A DNA stretch of 64,000 nt from Corynebacterium glaucum (GCF_030408855.1 NZ_CP047358.1:1240001-1304000); one strand, 5' to 3'; counted from the stretch's first letter, positions 53,071 to 62,107 are shown. Notes: generated from the letters alone by a model not told the origin. Made by a program: numbers and translations.

Positions 53071-53099
53071 TTGGCGATGTCCGACCCCCGCCCTATAGT
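53071..53099 (+). promoter_or_regulatory. Promoter of tRNA-Leu
   Basis: TTGGCG (53071-53076), a 17-base spacer and TATAGT (53094-53099) fit a housekeeping promoter about 40 bases before the tRNA. Confidence 0.7.
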
Positions 53100-53139
53100 T
53101 ATCGAAGTGCCCAGCCGAGAGGCTGAACAAACACCCTAT

Positions 53140-53225
53140 GCCCGGGTGGCGGAATGGCAGACGCGCTAGCTTGAGGTGCTAGTGTCCTATTAACGGACGT
53201 GGGGGTTCAAGTCCCCCCTCGGGCA
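53140..53225 (+). tRNA. tRNA-Leu (anticodon GAG)
   Basis: A complete 86-base class II tRNA. It has a 7-bp acceptor stem (GCCCGGG with CTCGGGC), anticodon arm CTAGC-TTGAGGT-GCTAG giving anticodon GAG for CUC codons, a long variable arm with a TGTCC/GGACG stem, and a GGGGG-TTCAAGT-CCCCC T-arm. The 3' CCA is not encoded. Confidence 0.97.
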
Positions 53226-53232
53226 CAAACAC

Positions 53233-53277
53233 ACCGGCCCTGTGAACAGCAGAAACACTGTCCAGAGCCGGTTTTTC
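53233..53277 (+). terminator. Terminator after tRNA-Leu
   Basis: ACCGGC (53233-53238) pairs with GCCGGT (53267-53272), followed by a T run. It lies 7 bases past the tRNA and before the VTT gene, which then has a GGGAGG Shine-Dalgarno of its own. Confidence 0.7.
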
Positions 53278-53300
53278 TTGCGATAGCGACGGGAGGGATC

Positions 53301-53987
53301 GTGCCGAAGCTCTCCGCACGCCGCATCTTCCTTCTCATCCTCGCAGCTGCCGTGTTCATTGCCGCGTGGGCAGTGCTCGATGTCCCCCCGCTCGCAGTGC
53401 TGCGCCAATGGGCGGATGAGACCGGCCCGTGGTTCCCTGTGCTGTTCTGGCTGCTCTACATTGCGGTCACCCAGTTCCCGATTCCCCGCACCATCATGAC
53501 GGTGTCTTCCGGCATCCTGCTCGGCAGCGCGCTGGGCATCACCGTCGCTGTGACCGCCACCATGGTCTCCGCGGTGGTTTCGTTGCTCATCGTGCGCTTT
53601 CTGCTGCGGGACTTTGTGGCGCCGCGGCTCACGCACCCGTCAATCGAGACCATTAACCAGCGACTCGAAGCCCGCGGATGGCTCGCCGTCGCCAGCCTGC
53701 GCATGATCGCATTCGTCCCCTTCTCCATCCTCAACTACACGGCGGCACTCACTCGTGTGCCGGTTCTGCCGTTTGCAATCGGGACCTTCGTGGGCTCGCT
53801 GCCAGGCACTATCGTCACGGTTCTCTTCGGAGATACCCTCACAGGAGAAGCCTCGCCAGTGGTCGTCGTCGCCACCGTCATACTGAGTCTTGCAGGTTTC
53901 GCAGGATTGCTTGCCGACGCCCTCTTACCCGCCTCGGTCAAACCTGACGCGACAAGAACGCGGCCGGGAGTAAAGCCTCAGAGGTAG
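53301..53987 (+). CDS. VTT/TVP38-family membrane protein
   Basis: The 228-residue protein has a first membrane segment (about 8-27) and the VTT (SNARE-associated Golgi) domain with FWLLYIAVTQFPIPRTIMTVSSGILLGSALGI (about 55-86) and the Phe-x-Pro-x-x motif in LRMIAFVPFSILNYTAALT (about 133-150). Relatives are DedA/TMEM41-type lipid scramblases or transporters; the substrate is unknown. The GTG start at 53301 has GGGAGG 5 bases before it. An open frame begins inside the tRNA and should be ignored. Confidence 0.85.
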   Translation: MPKLSARRIFLLILAAAVFIAAWAVLDVPPLAVLRQWADETGPWFPVLFWLLYIAVTQFPIPRTIMTVSSGILLGSALGITVAVTATMVSAVVSLLIVRFLLRDFVAPRLTHPSIETINQRLEARGWLAVASLRMIAFVPFSILNYTAALTRVPVLPFAIGTFVGSLPGTIVTVLFGDTLTGEASPVVVVATVILSLAGFAGLLADALLPASVKPDATRTRPGVKPQR

Positions 53988-54006
53988 ACGCGTAGACTTA
54001 GCCACC

Positions 54007-54603
54007 ATGATTGGCGTCCATGCACGGTACCGAGGCCGCGACAAGCGGCGCGCTGACGTGGTTGCCCGATCCGCCGAGGTGCTGGCGACTCTGCCGGGAG
54101 TCTCGCCGTTTGAGATGGTGAGCGTGGAGGACATCCGCACCGACGTAGATTCGCCGGAAGCCGCACTGAACCTAGTAATGGCCCTGCTCTCCGACGGCAA
54201 TTGGGCAATCGGGCTTGGTATCACGCACAACGGGCGCGGCGTCTACGCAGCATCCGACGCGGTTGGTACGCGCCCCGCGCAGGTGAAGGTCGGAGTGGAT
54301 ACCCGCCACCCCGGCACGGCAGCGGAGGATATCGCAGCGATATTCACCCTCATCGGCCACGTACTGCACAAGCGAACCTTAGAGGGCCGCGAAGCGACCT
54401 CACTCGTGCGCAGCGGAATGAACCAAAACGAAGCGGCCCGCGAGCTGGGCATCTCCAAACAGGCGATGAGCCAGCGTCTGCAGGCCGCTGGGTGGCAGGC
54501 GGAACAATCCGGGTGGAAGCTCGCTCTGCACCTAATCACCCGGGCCGAGGCTGATCAGGCCACTGGATCTACTGGTTCTACTGACCCGGTTGCGGGGGCA
54601 TAG
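54007..54603 (+). CDS. HTH protein, possibly SatD-like
   Basis: The 198-residue protein has a C-terminal helix-turn-helix (about 136-165, SGMNQNEAARELGISKQAMSQRLQAAGW). The N-terminal 120 residues resemble, distantly, the nucleotidyl-cyclase-like fold of SatD proteins (IGVHARYRGRDKRRAD, then DGNWAIGLGI). I am not sure of the family. It could be a DNA-binding regulator whose target is nearby. TAGACT (53993-53998) lies 8 bases before the ATG. The 3' end overlaps the convergent SPFH gene by 26 bases. Confidence 0.68.
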   Translation: MIGVHARYRGRDKRRADVVARSAEVLATLPGVSPFEMVSVEDIRTDVDSPEAALNLVMALLSDGNWAIGLGITHNGRGVYAASDAVGTRPAQVKVGVDTRHPGTAAEDIAAIFTLIGHVLHKRTLEGREATSLVRSGMNQNEAARELGISKQAMSQRLQAAGWQAEQSGWKLALHLITRAEADQATGSTGSTDPVAGA

Positions 54604-55921
54604 GCGGGCGCTGGAACTGGCCGTAATCTTCGGGCCGCAGCTCAGAGGGCTGCACCGGCTCGCGCTGCGCCTCTTGGCGCGGCTGCGACTCCACCGCCGG
54701 GCTCACTGGCTCACCCGCACGAACTCGCGACACGATGCCACTGCCGGATTCAATCTCCCGCTGGGACGACTCCCGCGGAGCTTCCTCGCGCGGGCTAGCT
54801 GGAGCCGGATGCTGCGTCGGGTCCGGCTCGTCGACGTGCTTATTGGCCACTGCGCGGGCTTCGGCAAGTGCCTTAGCTAGCTCCGGGTCGGTAGAGGTGT
54901 CGAACCATTTGTCCGTGTCGTCCTGGCCGGCCATCTCGCGGGTCGCATCGTCGACGCGCTCCGCCTCGTAGCGGAACACACCGTCGTCGTCCTTATCCGC
55001 GAAGGCACGGGCGAACTGCTCCAGCGAGTTTCCGAACTGCGACGGGATCATCCACATCGTCGCCGCCTCGTTATTCGCTATCTTGGGCAGCTTGTCCAGG
55101 TACTGGTACGCAAGGAGTTCAGGCGTGACACCCGCCGACTTGATGGCTGCGTTAACCTTTTGGATCGCGCGCGCCTCACCCTGAGCCTCGAGGAACTTGG
55201 CCGCTCGCTCACCCTCTGCTCGCAGGATGACCGCCTGGCGTTCTGCCTCGGCGTTCAAGATTGCAGCGTGCTTTTCGCCTTCCGCAGAAAGGATTCGCGC
55301 CTGCTTCTCACCCTCGGCCGTCTTGATGTCGGATTCGCGCTTACCTTCCGCGGTGAGGATCATCGCGCGCTTCTCGCGGTCCGCCTTCATCTGCATTTCC
55401 ATCGATTGCTGGATCGATGGCGGCGGATCAATTGCCTTGAGCTCAACTCGGCTGATGCGCAGCCCCCACTTCGCGGTCGCCGCATCGAGCTCGCCACGCA
55501 GACGGCGGTTGATGGTCTCGCGGGAGGTCAGCGTCTCTTCCAGAGTCATGCCGCCGACAACATCGCGCAGGGTCGCCACCGAGATTTGCTCAACACCAAC
55601 GAGGTAGTTGTCCACGCCGTAGATGGCCTTCGCCGGGTCGTTGATCTGGAAGGTCACCACTGTGTCAATCGCAACGGTCAGGTTGTCTTGGGTAATTACC
55701 GCCTGCGGCGGGAACGACACGACGCGTTCACGGGTGTCGACGCGTGCGCGGACGCGATCTACGTACGGAACCAGCAGCGTGAGACCACCGGACACCGTGC
55801 GGGTGTAGCGGCCGAGGCGCTCGATCACAGCGGCCTCACCCTGGGGGATCAACTTCACAGATGCGAACAGCAGTGACGCCACCAGGACAATGATGACGGT
55901 AAAAGCGATAAGCGCTCCCAT
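54578..55921 (-). CDS. SPFH/Band 7 (stomatin-like) membrane protein
   Basis: The 447-residue protein has an N-terminal membrane segment (about 3-22), an SPFH domain with VIERLGRYTRTVSGGLTLLVPYVDRV (about 33-58), a heptad-rich Ala/Glu coiled coil (about 170-265, with repeated ILSAEGEKHAAILNAEAERQAV units) and a Pro/Glu-rich tail. It should form ring-like assemblies in the membrane. The NfeD gene (gap 7 bases) is the typical partner. AAGGAG precedes the ATG. This block is also found in mycobacteria near hemH. Confidence 0.92.
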   Translation of the reverse strand: MGALIAFTVIIVLVASLLFASVKLIPQGEAAVIERLGRYTRTVSGGLTLLVPYVDRVRARVDTRERVVSFPPQAVITQDNLTVAIDTVVTFQINDPAKAIYGVDNYLVGVEQISVATLRDVVGGMTLEETLTSRETINRRLRGELDAATAKWGLRISRVELKAIDPPPSIQQSMEMQMKADREKRAMILTAEGKRESDIKTAEGEKQARILSAEGEKHAAILNAEAERQAVILRAEGERAAKFLEAQGEARAIQKVNAAIKSAGVTPELLAYQYLDKLPKIANNEAATMWMIPSQFGNSLEQFARAFADKDDDGVFRYEAERVDDATREMAGQDDTDKWFDTSTDPELAKALAEARAVANKHVDEPDPTQHPAPASPREEAPRESSQREIESGSGIVSRVRAGEPVSPAVESQPRQEAQREPVQPSELRPEDYGQFQRPPMPPQPGQ

Positions 55922-55928
55922 TTACGCA

Positions 55929-56354
55929 CTACTCCTTCCAGACGACCGCCACGGGGCCGTCGATTGCGGAAACGGTCACGAGCTGGCCGGCAGGAATCTT
56001 CTCCGCCGGATCCAGAGCCCGGGCAGACCAGATAGAACCATCGAAACGCACTTGCCCCGTAGTCGGAGTGATCGCTTCTACGACTTCCGCACGTGAGCCC
56101 ACCAGGGCGCGCGGAGATTCGTCGTAAAGCATTGGTGTGTCAAGGCGCTTGCGCAGGTATGGGCGCAAAAAGAACCAGAACCCCGCGGAGGAGACGGCGA
56201 ACATGGCCACCTCCGCCCACAACGGGACACCGAGCAGCGAAATGCCAGCGGTTGCCAACGCTCCAGCTGCAAGCATGAGCAGCGTCATTTCCCCGACCAG
56301 AAGCTCAAGTCCTGCGAGGATGCCAGCTGCTATGAACCAGATCAAAGCACCCAT
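55929..56354 (-). CDS. NfeD-like membrane protein
   Basis: The 141-residue protein has three or so membrane segments (about 4-70) and a C-terminal OB-fold domain (about 80-141, VGSRAEVVEAITPTTGQVRFDGSIWSARA). NfeD-short proteins partner SPFH proteins in the membrane. TAGTCT (56362-56367) lies 7 bases before the ATG, suggesting that the NfeD-SPFH pair is transcribed without a leader. Confidence 0.9.
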   Translation of the reverse strand: MGALIWFIAAGILAGLELLVGEMTLLMLAAGALATAGISLLGVPLWAEVAMFAVSSAGFWFFLRPYLRKRLDTPMLYDESPRALVGSRAEVVEAITPTTGQVRFDGSIWSARALDPAEKIPAGQLVTVSAIDGPVAVVWKE

Positions 56355-56381
56355 GGACTTGAGACTACACGGCAGGCACAG

Positions 56382-57236
56382 CTACACGTCGGCCTTAGAA
56401 AGCTCCGGATTGGTCACGAAATCCACCAGACGCTCCACCGCGCCGATCAGCGTGTGGTCGAGGTCGCGGAATGTGGAAACCGAATCGTAGACGCGATGCC
56501 AACCGTCCTTCGGGTCCGACCACCCGAGCCGCTGGCACACGCCCGTCTTCCAGTCCTCGCCGCGCGGGACGTCCGGCCACGCGCGAATGCCCACGCTGGC
56601 GGGTTTCACCGCAGCCCAGATGTCGATGTAGGGGTGGCCGGTTACCAGCACGTGTTCGCCGACATTCTCCACGAGGCGGGACTCCTTCGTGCCTTCGATC
56701 AAGTGGTCCGCGAGCACGCCGATACGTCGACCGGGCCCCGGCTGGAACTCGGCGAGACGCTCCGGCAGGTTGTCCAAGCCTTCGAGGTATTCGACCACCA
56801 CGCCCTCGACGCGCAGGTCGTGGCCCCACACCCTCTCCACAATCGCCGCATCGTGGATGCCCTCCACCCAGATGCGGCTCGGCATGGCCACTTTCGCCTT
56901 GACTCCCTGCACCTTGCGCGAGCCGGAGTTCGAATGCGTGGGTGCGCTTTGCTGCGGCGCCACGTAGCGCGTCAACGTCACCCGCTGCCCCTCGAGCAGA
57001 AACGCGCCAGGGAGCAGCTTGAACAGGCGCTGCGTGCCGCGGCGGTCTTCCAGTCGCACAAAGTCACCGTCGTAGGTGCGCTCGGATCCGACCACGGCAC
57101 CGACGAAGTCGTCGCCAACCACCTCGACCACCATCCCCGGCTCGGCCGGCACCTGCGGATACGTCGGTTTCCGCGTCCGTGCATGGCCTTTGAGGATGTC
57201 GCCCCCGTAACGGTCATCGTGCCTCGAAGTGCTCAT
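56382..57236 (-). CDS. DUF3097-family protein
   Basis: The 284-residue protein matches the actinobacterial DUF3097 family: VVEVVGDDFVGAVVGSERTYDGDFVRLEDRRG (quoted in part), then SRIWVEGIHDAAIVERVWGHDLRVEGVVVEYLEG (in part as IWVEGIHDA), VLVTGHPYIDIWAAVKP and PDVPRGEDWKTGVC. The E-G-x-H-D-A and DHLI acidic motifs recall a TOPRIM-like metal site, so a nuclease or primase-like role is possible but unproven. It is divergent from the next gene; TACAAT lies 10 bases before the ATG. Confidence 0.85.
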   Translation of the reverse strand: MSTSRHDDRYGGDILKGHARTRKPTYPQVPAEPGMVVEVVGDDFVGAVVGSERTYDGDFVRLEDRRGTQRLFKLLPGAFLLEGQRVTLTRYVAPQQSAPTHSNSGSRKVQGVKAKVAMPSRIWVEGIHDAAIVERVWGHDLRVEGVVVEYLEGLDNLPERLAEFQPGPGRRIGVLADHLIEGTKESRLVENVGEHVLVTGHPYIDIWAAVKPASVGIRAWPDVPRGEDWKTGVCQRLGWSDPKDGWHRVYDSVSTFRDLDHTLIGAVERLVDFVTNPELSKADV

Positions 57237-57257
57237 AGTGGCAGGGATTGTATCCGT

Positions 57258-57263
57258 TAAGAT
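57258..57263 (+). promoter_or_regulatory. -10 element for the gene at 57271
   Basis: TAAGAT lies 7 bases before the GTG, while TACAAT on the other strand serves DUF3097. The 34-base gap between the two genes therefore holds both promoters. Confidence 0.55.
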
Positions 57264-57270
57264 CGCTGCC

Positions 57271-58038
57271 GTGCATACCCGCGCCGAAGTCTATTCCCCG
57301 CTCCAAAACACCGCCGTCTGGCTCGCGGCCTGGCTCTACGGAGTCGAGTCCACCGACGACACCATCGATGCACTCACAGACCGCGGAGGCACCCACAGTT
57401 ACGGTGGTCAGGGGCTTTCGCAGTTGCTTGCCGACGCCCGGTTGGAAGCCGCCTTGGATTCCCCCGAACCCGTCATCCGCTTGGTGCTGTGGGGTCCAGG
57501 GCAGGCTCCTGGTCTTAGGGCCGGAACCCCTGCGATGCAGGCGCTGACCCCTGCCGGCGCGATCGTGATTCGCGGCGAGGGGCTCCGCTCCCACATTCTG
57601 GTACCGTCCTACGACTCCAGCGGCCCCCGGCCGGGCGTCTCCTGGCGCTGGTTCGAAGACGACGAGCGCCTTCCCGAACCGGAATGGCTCTCACCCGGCG
57701 AGGCCGACGCGCTGTTATCTCAGGCGACGAATGACGCAGCCGCGCTCATCGAAACCGCCGGCGGCACGCGCGCTGAGCTGCCGAATCCGCGGTTGGCCGT
57801 GGGCACGCTGGCCGATTTCTACGACACACCAGGGCTTCCCGCCGGAGTTACCCCGAGAGCGGCGAAACTCTTCGCCCGCGCGGATCGCGTCGCGGCGACC
57901 ATCGAGACCGTGACTGATCGGCTCGGCGACCACAGCTTTGACCCGCAGCTGTTCGCGCTCTGGCGACACATCCGCTCCGCGCGCATGGCAGGAGTTGCGG
58001 ATGCGGTGATGGACTATCGCCGCGAATGGGCGTCGTAA
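57271..58038 (+). CDS. Conserved protein of unknown function
   Basis: I do not recognise the family. The 255-residue protein is soluble, without a signal peptide. It has TRAEVYSPLQNTAVWLAAWLYGVESTDDTIDAL near the start and a regular GTHSYGGQGLSQLLADAR, and a helical end (ARMAGVADAVMDYRREWAS). It is divergent from DUF3097, which suggests a linked role. The GTG start at 57271 is chosen from the -10 spacing; a frame open 14 codons earlier crosses the promoter. Confidence 0.72.
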   Translation: MHTRAEVYSPLQNTAVWLAAWLYGVESTDDTIDALTDRGGTHSYGGQGLSQLLADARLEAALDSPEPVIRLVLWGPGQAPGLRAGTPAMQALTPAGAIVIRGEGLRSHILVPSYDSSGPRPGVSWRWFEDDERLPEPEWLSPGEADALLSQATNDAAALIETAGGTRAELPNPRLAVGTLADFYDTPGLPAGVTPRAAKLFARADRVAATIETVTDRLGDHSFDPQLFALWRHIRSARMAGVADAVMDYRREWAS

Positions 58039-58050
58039 AGCGAAATGCTC

Positions 58051-59085
58051 TTAACGACGAACCGGCGCGCAGCACTCAGGCGCACAGGGCGCACCGTTGA
58101 CTGTGCAACCCTGGACCGTGACTGTCGAGAGGGTCTGTGGCTCGATGCCCTGCGCGACGCACTCAGCGATGTCAACTACCATGTCCGCGAACTCCTGCTC
58201 GAGGCCGACGGTGGGAACGCGATCAAGCGTCATGCCGCGGGCCTCGCACGCCTCCTTGAGCTCGGTGTCCAGATCCCAGACAACCTCCATGTGGTCCGTG
58301 ATGAAACCGACCGGGACGGCGATGATGTGGGTGATGCCGGCAGTCTCGTTGAGCTCCTCGGCACGATCGACGATGTCCGGCTCGAGCCACGGGGTCGCAG
58401 GGTTGCCCGAGCGAGACTGCCACACGACCTCGTAATCATCGACGCCTGCGGCCTCAGCGATCAAGCGCGACGCTTCTGCCACCTGGCGGGAGTAGAGATT
58501 CGCGTCGCTCGGACCACCGGCAGCATCGTCGGCGGCGTTGGGCACACTGTGGGCGGTGAAGAGCACCTTGGTACCCGATTCCGGAGCTCGCTCGAGGGCT
58601 TCGCGGGTGTGCTGCGCCATGAGATCCACAAACGACGGGTTGCCGTAAAACTGCCAGAGCTTGGTGTATTTGATCTCCGGCGTAACTTCGCGGATGCGCT
58701 GGATATCCTCGTCGTACTGGCGGCAGGCGGAGTAGCCACCCCATGCGCTTGTGGCGAAGACCAGCACGTTCCGGTGCCCGTCTTCTGCAATCTGCTTTGC
58801 CGTTTCCTCTGCGAACGGGTGCCAGTTGCGGTTGCCGAAGTACACGGGAAGCGCGTGGTCACGTTCATCTAGGGCATGCTCGATGCGGCTGATGAGTTCG
58901 CGGTTCTGCCCGTTGATCGGGCTTACCCCTCCAAAGTGGAAGTAGTGCTCACCGACTTGAGCCAGCCGCTCGCGGGGAATGCCGCGGCCACGCGTGACAT
59001 TCTCCAGAAATGGAATGACCTCGTCCTCGCCTTCGGGACCACCGAAAGAAAGGACGAAGAGTGCATCGTAGTCAGAAAGCGCCAT
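58051..59085 (-). CDS. hemH: Coproporphyrin/protoporphyrin ferrochelatase
   Basis: Inserts Fe2+ into the porphyrin. The 344-residue protein has [26 protein letters not shown], the [11 protein letters not shown] block with the conserved catalytic His in [14 protein letters not shown] (about 180), and a Cys-rich C-terminus ([16 protein letters not shown]) that in actinobacterial enzymes binds a [2Fe-2S] cluster. In this phylum the enzyme normally works on coproporphyrin III (CpfC). TACGAT (59093-59098) lies 7 bases before the ATG at 59085; an ATG three codons upstream is possible. Confidence 0.94.
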   Translation of the reverse strand: MALSDYDALFVLSFGGPEGEDEVIPFLENVTRGRGIPRERLAQVGEHYFHFGGVSPINGQNRELISRIEHALDERDHALPVYFGNRNWHPFAEETAKQIAEDGHRNVLVFATSAWGGYSACRQYDEDIQRIREVTPEIKYTKLWQFYGNPSFVDLMAQHTREALERAPESGTKVLFTAHSVPNAADDAAGGPSDANLYSRQVAEASRLIAEAAGVDDYEVVWQSRSGNPATPWLEPDIVDRAEELNETAGITHIIAVPVGFITDHMEVVWDLDTELKEACEARGMTLDRVPTVGLEQEFADMVVDIAECVAQGIEPQTLSTVTVQGCTVNGAPCAPECCAPVRR

Positions 59086-59138
59086 GAGTTTCATCGTAGT
59101 GACACGTGACCACCCACCGGCGCATCTTGCTCTGGTTC

Positions 59139-60959
59139 CTAGAGGAGACGCACCGCGTACTCCGACATGTTCGACCAGCGCACCGGAACGATGGAGACAT
59201 TCTGGCCCGATTGCGGAGCCTCGATCATCATGCCGTCGCCGAGGTAGATGGCGACGTGCTGATTGCCACCCGGGCCCCAGAACAGCAGGTCGCCACGCTG
59301 CGCCTGGCTCGGGTCGATCTTTGTGCCGCGCTGGTACTGGTACCCGGTGTAGTGCGGAAGCGAGATGCCGGCTGCGGCGAAAGCGTAGAGCACGAGGCCG
59401 GAACAGTCGAAGCCCTTCACAGAACCGCCGTTAACACCAGTGGTTGGACCGTTGGCATCACCACCGCCCCAGACGTAGGGGGTGCCGACCATCGCTTCCG
59501 CGCGAGCGATGACGGTTTCGACCTGAGCGGAATTAGCGGTCGATGCAACCTTAGCGACCACTTCTTTGACGTCCTCCGTTTTCGATTCCGCAGTTTCAAC
59601 CTCGGGCAGGATCGACTCGACCGACGGAGACACTTCTGAGACCTCGGTTGATTCCTCTGCAGCCTCCGTGGTTGCAGAAGCAGCGGGGGTATCAGCACGC
59701 GATGGTGATGCATTCAACTGTGCTTGGACGTTTGCCACGACGTCGGAGGGCGATTCAGACGCGAGTCCCATGCCGTTTTGGAGACCGCCGGCGAAAGCGG
59801 TGACGATTTCACTCGCACTGTAATTCTCCGACACACCGCTTGAGGTGGCACCTGATCCTCCGCGGTTCGAAGAGCCAGCGCCGCTCAGCGGACTCGCATA
59901 CGGGTCTTCAAACGTCGCGTGCGGCAGCTGCGACGCGCCGACAAGCGCAGTGGCGGCGACAATACCTGCAGCTTGAGCAATGACATGCTCAGAGATGTCG
60001 AGGCCGGTGGGCTGGTCGGTGGCGGTAGCACCCTTTGCCGCATATGCAGTGGCGACCGCTTCCGCGACCGTGTTCTCGTCCGCGAGAGGTGCCTCAGGTG
60101 CCAGCTCCGCTACCCGGTTAGTCACTTCCTCGATGACGTCCTGATCAACGGATGCTGGATCAACCGTCACCGGAGCGGTCTCGGCATTCTCCTCCTCGGT
60201 GGTCTCTTCTTTCTCGGTGGTCTCCTCCTGGGGAACACTCTCAGGTCGCACTTCTGCGAGGCTCGTCTCTGCCTCCGCAAGTGCGGCCTCGGCGGCCGCG
60301 AGTTCAGTAGAGCGCTCTTCGAGCGTTGCCGACGAGCTGTCGAGCAGCGAACGTGCCTCAGTCTCTGCACGACCTGCCGCTTCTGCAGCCGCCTCCGCGA
60401 GCTTCAGCGCCTCGCGTGCAGTTGATTCCTCATTGGCGGCTTCGGTGCGGGCGCGCTCGACTGTTTCGAGGGCAGCGCGCTTCTCCGCCATCCCGCTGCG
60501 GATGAACTGGGCGCGGTCGAGCGCGTCCTTTTGCGTAGCGTCACCTGCAAGGGCAGAAATCCTCGCAGACCCTGACCCGCGGTACTGCGAGCGGGAGAAC
60601 GATTCGAGATCCGCACGAGCAGCATCGACCGCTTCTTGAGCGGCCTTCAGCCGTTCTTCGGCTGCATCGGCCCCGCGGCGAGCTTGCTCCGCGCGCGCCT
60701 GAGCATCGCGCAGATCCACGAATGCTCGATTGACCTGCTCTTGGAGGCTACCCATGTCGAGCTGCAGGGCATCAACATCGGCCTGAGCTTTGGCCACGGC
60801 AGACACTAGTGCGGCAGCAGACGGAGCGCCGGTTGCGTCATCGCCGCTCGCGACGGGCGCGAACAGCAACGAGGACAGAGCAATAGTTGTCGAGCAGGCG
60901 ACGGCGCCGGCCGTGAAGCGCAGCCGAGGGCGGCGCGCATCCCGAAACAGGTTGACCAC
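59139..60959 (-). CDS. RipA-like NlpC/P60 peptidoglycan hydrolase
   Basis: The protein has 606 residues from the GTG at 60959, which has GAGGAG about 8 bases upstream; an ATG at 60986 gives 615. It has a signal peptide ([25 protein letters not shown]), a coiled-coil segment rich in Ala/Glu (about 40-240) that blocks the active site in relatives, a Glu/Thr-rich linker, and the NlpC/P60 domain. In 615-residue numbering C528 of [11 protein letters not shown]577 of [11 protein letters not shown] and the following E/Q residues form the catalytic site. It cleaves peptide stems in the wall during cell separation. The adjacent Rv1476-like gene and acn match M. tuberculosis. Confidence 0.93.
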   Translation of the reverse strand: MVNLFRDARRPRLRFTAGAVACSTTIALSSLLFAPVASGDDATGAPSAAALVSAVAKAQADVDALQLDMGSLQEQVNRAFVDLRDAQARAEQARRGADAAEERLKAAQEAVDAARADLESFSRSQYRGSGSARISALAGDATQKDALDRAQFIRSGMAEKRAALETVERARTEAANEESTAREALKLAEAAAEAAGRAETEARSLLDSSSATLEERSTELAAAEAALAEAETSLAEVRPESVPQEETTEKEETTEEENAETAPVTVDPASVDQDVIEEVTNRVAELAPEAPLADENTVAEAVATAYAAKGATATDQPTGLDISEHVIAQAAGIVAATALVGASQLPHATFEDPYASPLSGAGSSNRGGSGATSSGVSENYSASEIVTAFAGGLQNGMGLASESPSDVVANVQAQLNASPSRADTPAASATTEAAEESTEVSEVSPSVESILPEVETAESKTEDVKEVVAKVASTANSAQVETVIARAEAMVGTPYVWGGGDANGPTTGVNGGSVKGFDCSGLVLYAFAAAGISLPHYTGYQYQRGTKIDPSQAQRGDLLFWGPGGNQHVAIYLGDGMMIEAPQSGQNVSIVPVRWSNMSEYAVRLL

Positions 60960-61464
60960 GGAGGTACTCCTCACACCGTGCACCACACCGCCGCAGAATC
61001 ATGCGTGCATGACTGGTGCACTGATCCTAGCGGCATGGCAAGCCTGAAGGCTTGACGCACGGCTATATCGATTGACTACTGATGCGGCGCGGGGATCAAC
61101 AGTGGCATGCATCCTCACTCGGTCTCATGCCCAGAACTTGGCGTGCTTCCCCACATGCCCGATCTGTCCACATCACCAACTTGACTAGGGCTGGCAACTC
61201 CGCGCAAGAGAACGTGAATGATTCATGCTTCTGTCAACTCACGAGCCGACACGAGAACCATACGACACGTAACTAGTCTGTTTCACAATCTTTACCAATA
61301 ATCACATTGGTCAAGTTTCCTCCCGTTACCACTCACCCGTTCCAAGCAGGTGTTATGACGCGGCGGGAATTCATGGTGATGTTCGTCACACCATGGATAG
61401 CAAACGGATAGCCTTCTTATCAGCCGGCCAGGTAAAGGTCTTGCTCTTGACCTAAGGGTGGTAG
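60960..61464. other. Non-coding interval upstream of the NlpC/P60 gene
   Basis: About 505 bases between the hydrolase start and the Rv1476-like stop, relatively A+T-rich from 61161 to 61330. It holds a hairpin CAAGCCT-GA-AGGCTTG (61039-61054) without a T tract and the inverted repeat ACCAAT-N6-ATTGGT (61294-61311). A 64-codon frame at 61082-61276 has no supporting features. The long leader suggests complex control of the hydrolase gene. Confidence 0.6.
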
Positions 61465-61980
61465 CTACACCGTGTCGGTTGTCGCCGACGATCGGGCGCC
61501 AAACACGGTTGCCGTAACAACCAGAACCACCACGAGAAAAGCGGCTACCGCAACGCCCATCCACGGCACTGACAGCCCGTCCGCTTCCGCAAAGAATGCG
61601 CGAACCCCATCCGCATAATCGGGTTGGCTCGCCATCGCGCGCTGCCCCTGCTCTATTTCGGCACGAGTCAAATCGTCGCTTACGCCTACCGCCGCGTGGG
61701 GAGTCCGGATAAGTACAGTCTCAGCCCCTGTTTCGATCTGAAGATCCTGCGCGAGATCTCGAAGCTGCGGCACGTGCTGGGGTGTGTGCTCAAGCACGAC
61801 AATATTCACTTGATCGGCAGCTGACCCACCGGAAGCACCAACGTCGGTAAGCGCCTCCTGCAGGTCCGCTTCCAGCGCGGGATTCACTGGGTTATCGGAG
61901 CCAAACGCGATGCCGTCTTCGCGGAGCTGCACAACAAGGTCAGCGAGATCGGTGCCTTCAGAGATGTGGGCGGATGACAT
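61465..61980 (-). CDS. Rv1476-like membrane protein
   Basis: The 171-residue protein has a soluble N-terminal part (about 1-130) and one C-terminal membrane segment (about 142-163, GVAVAAFLVVVLVVTATVFGA) followed by a short tail. It occupies the place of M. tuberculosis Rv1476, between acn and the RipA-like hydrolase. The soluble part resembles TPM-type domains (IVVLEHTPQHVPQLRDLAQDL), which in relatives act with wall or photosystem assembly. The exact role is unknown. Confidence 0.82.
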   Translation of the reverse strand: MSSAHISEGTDLADLVVQLREDGIAFGSDNPVNPALEADLQEALTDVGASGGSAADQVNIVVLEHTPQHVPQLRDLAQDLQIETGAETVLIRTPHAAVGVSDDLTRAEIEQGQRAMASQPDYADGVRAFFAEADGLSVPWMGVAVAAFLVVVLVVTATVFGARSSATTDTV

Positions 61981-62061
61981 GGTGGCCGGGTGCCAGACTT
62001 TCGCGCTAGTTAGTGACTAGGTAATGAATCGTTTGGATATGGGATGGCGCTTTCAAGATAC

Positions 62062-62072
62062 CGTCGATAAGC
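62062..62072 (+). repeat. CGTCGATAAGC copy 12
   Basis: Exact copy in non-coding DNA between the Rv1476-like gene and acn, the only copy wholly outside coding sequence. Confidence 0.8.
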
Positions 62073-62107
62073 GAAAGCTCCCGACAACTGGGCGGCAAAC
62101 CCAAAAA

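Noticed and set aside
53199..53300. Upstream extension of the VTT gene into tRNA-Leu
   Set aside because: It would overlap the tRNA and a terminator; the GTG at 53301 has a good Shine-Dalgarno.
61039..61054. Hairpin CAAGCCT-GA-AGGCTTG as a terminator
   Set aside because: No T run follows on either strand.
61082..61276. 64-codon plus-strand frame in the long intergenic interval
   Set aside because: No ribosome binding site, no homology and unusual composition with many His and Cys residues.
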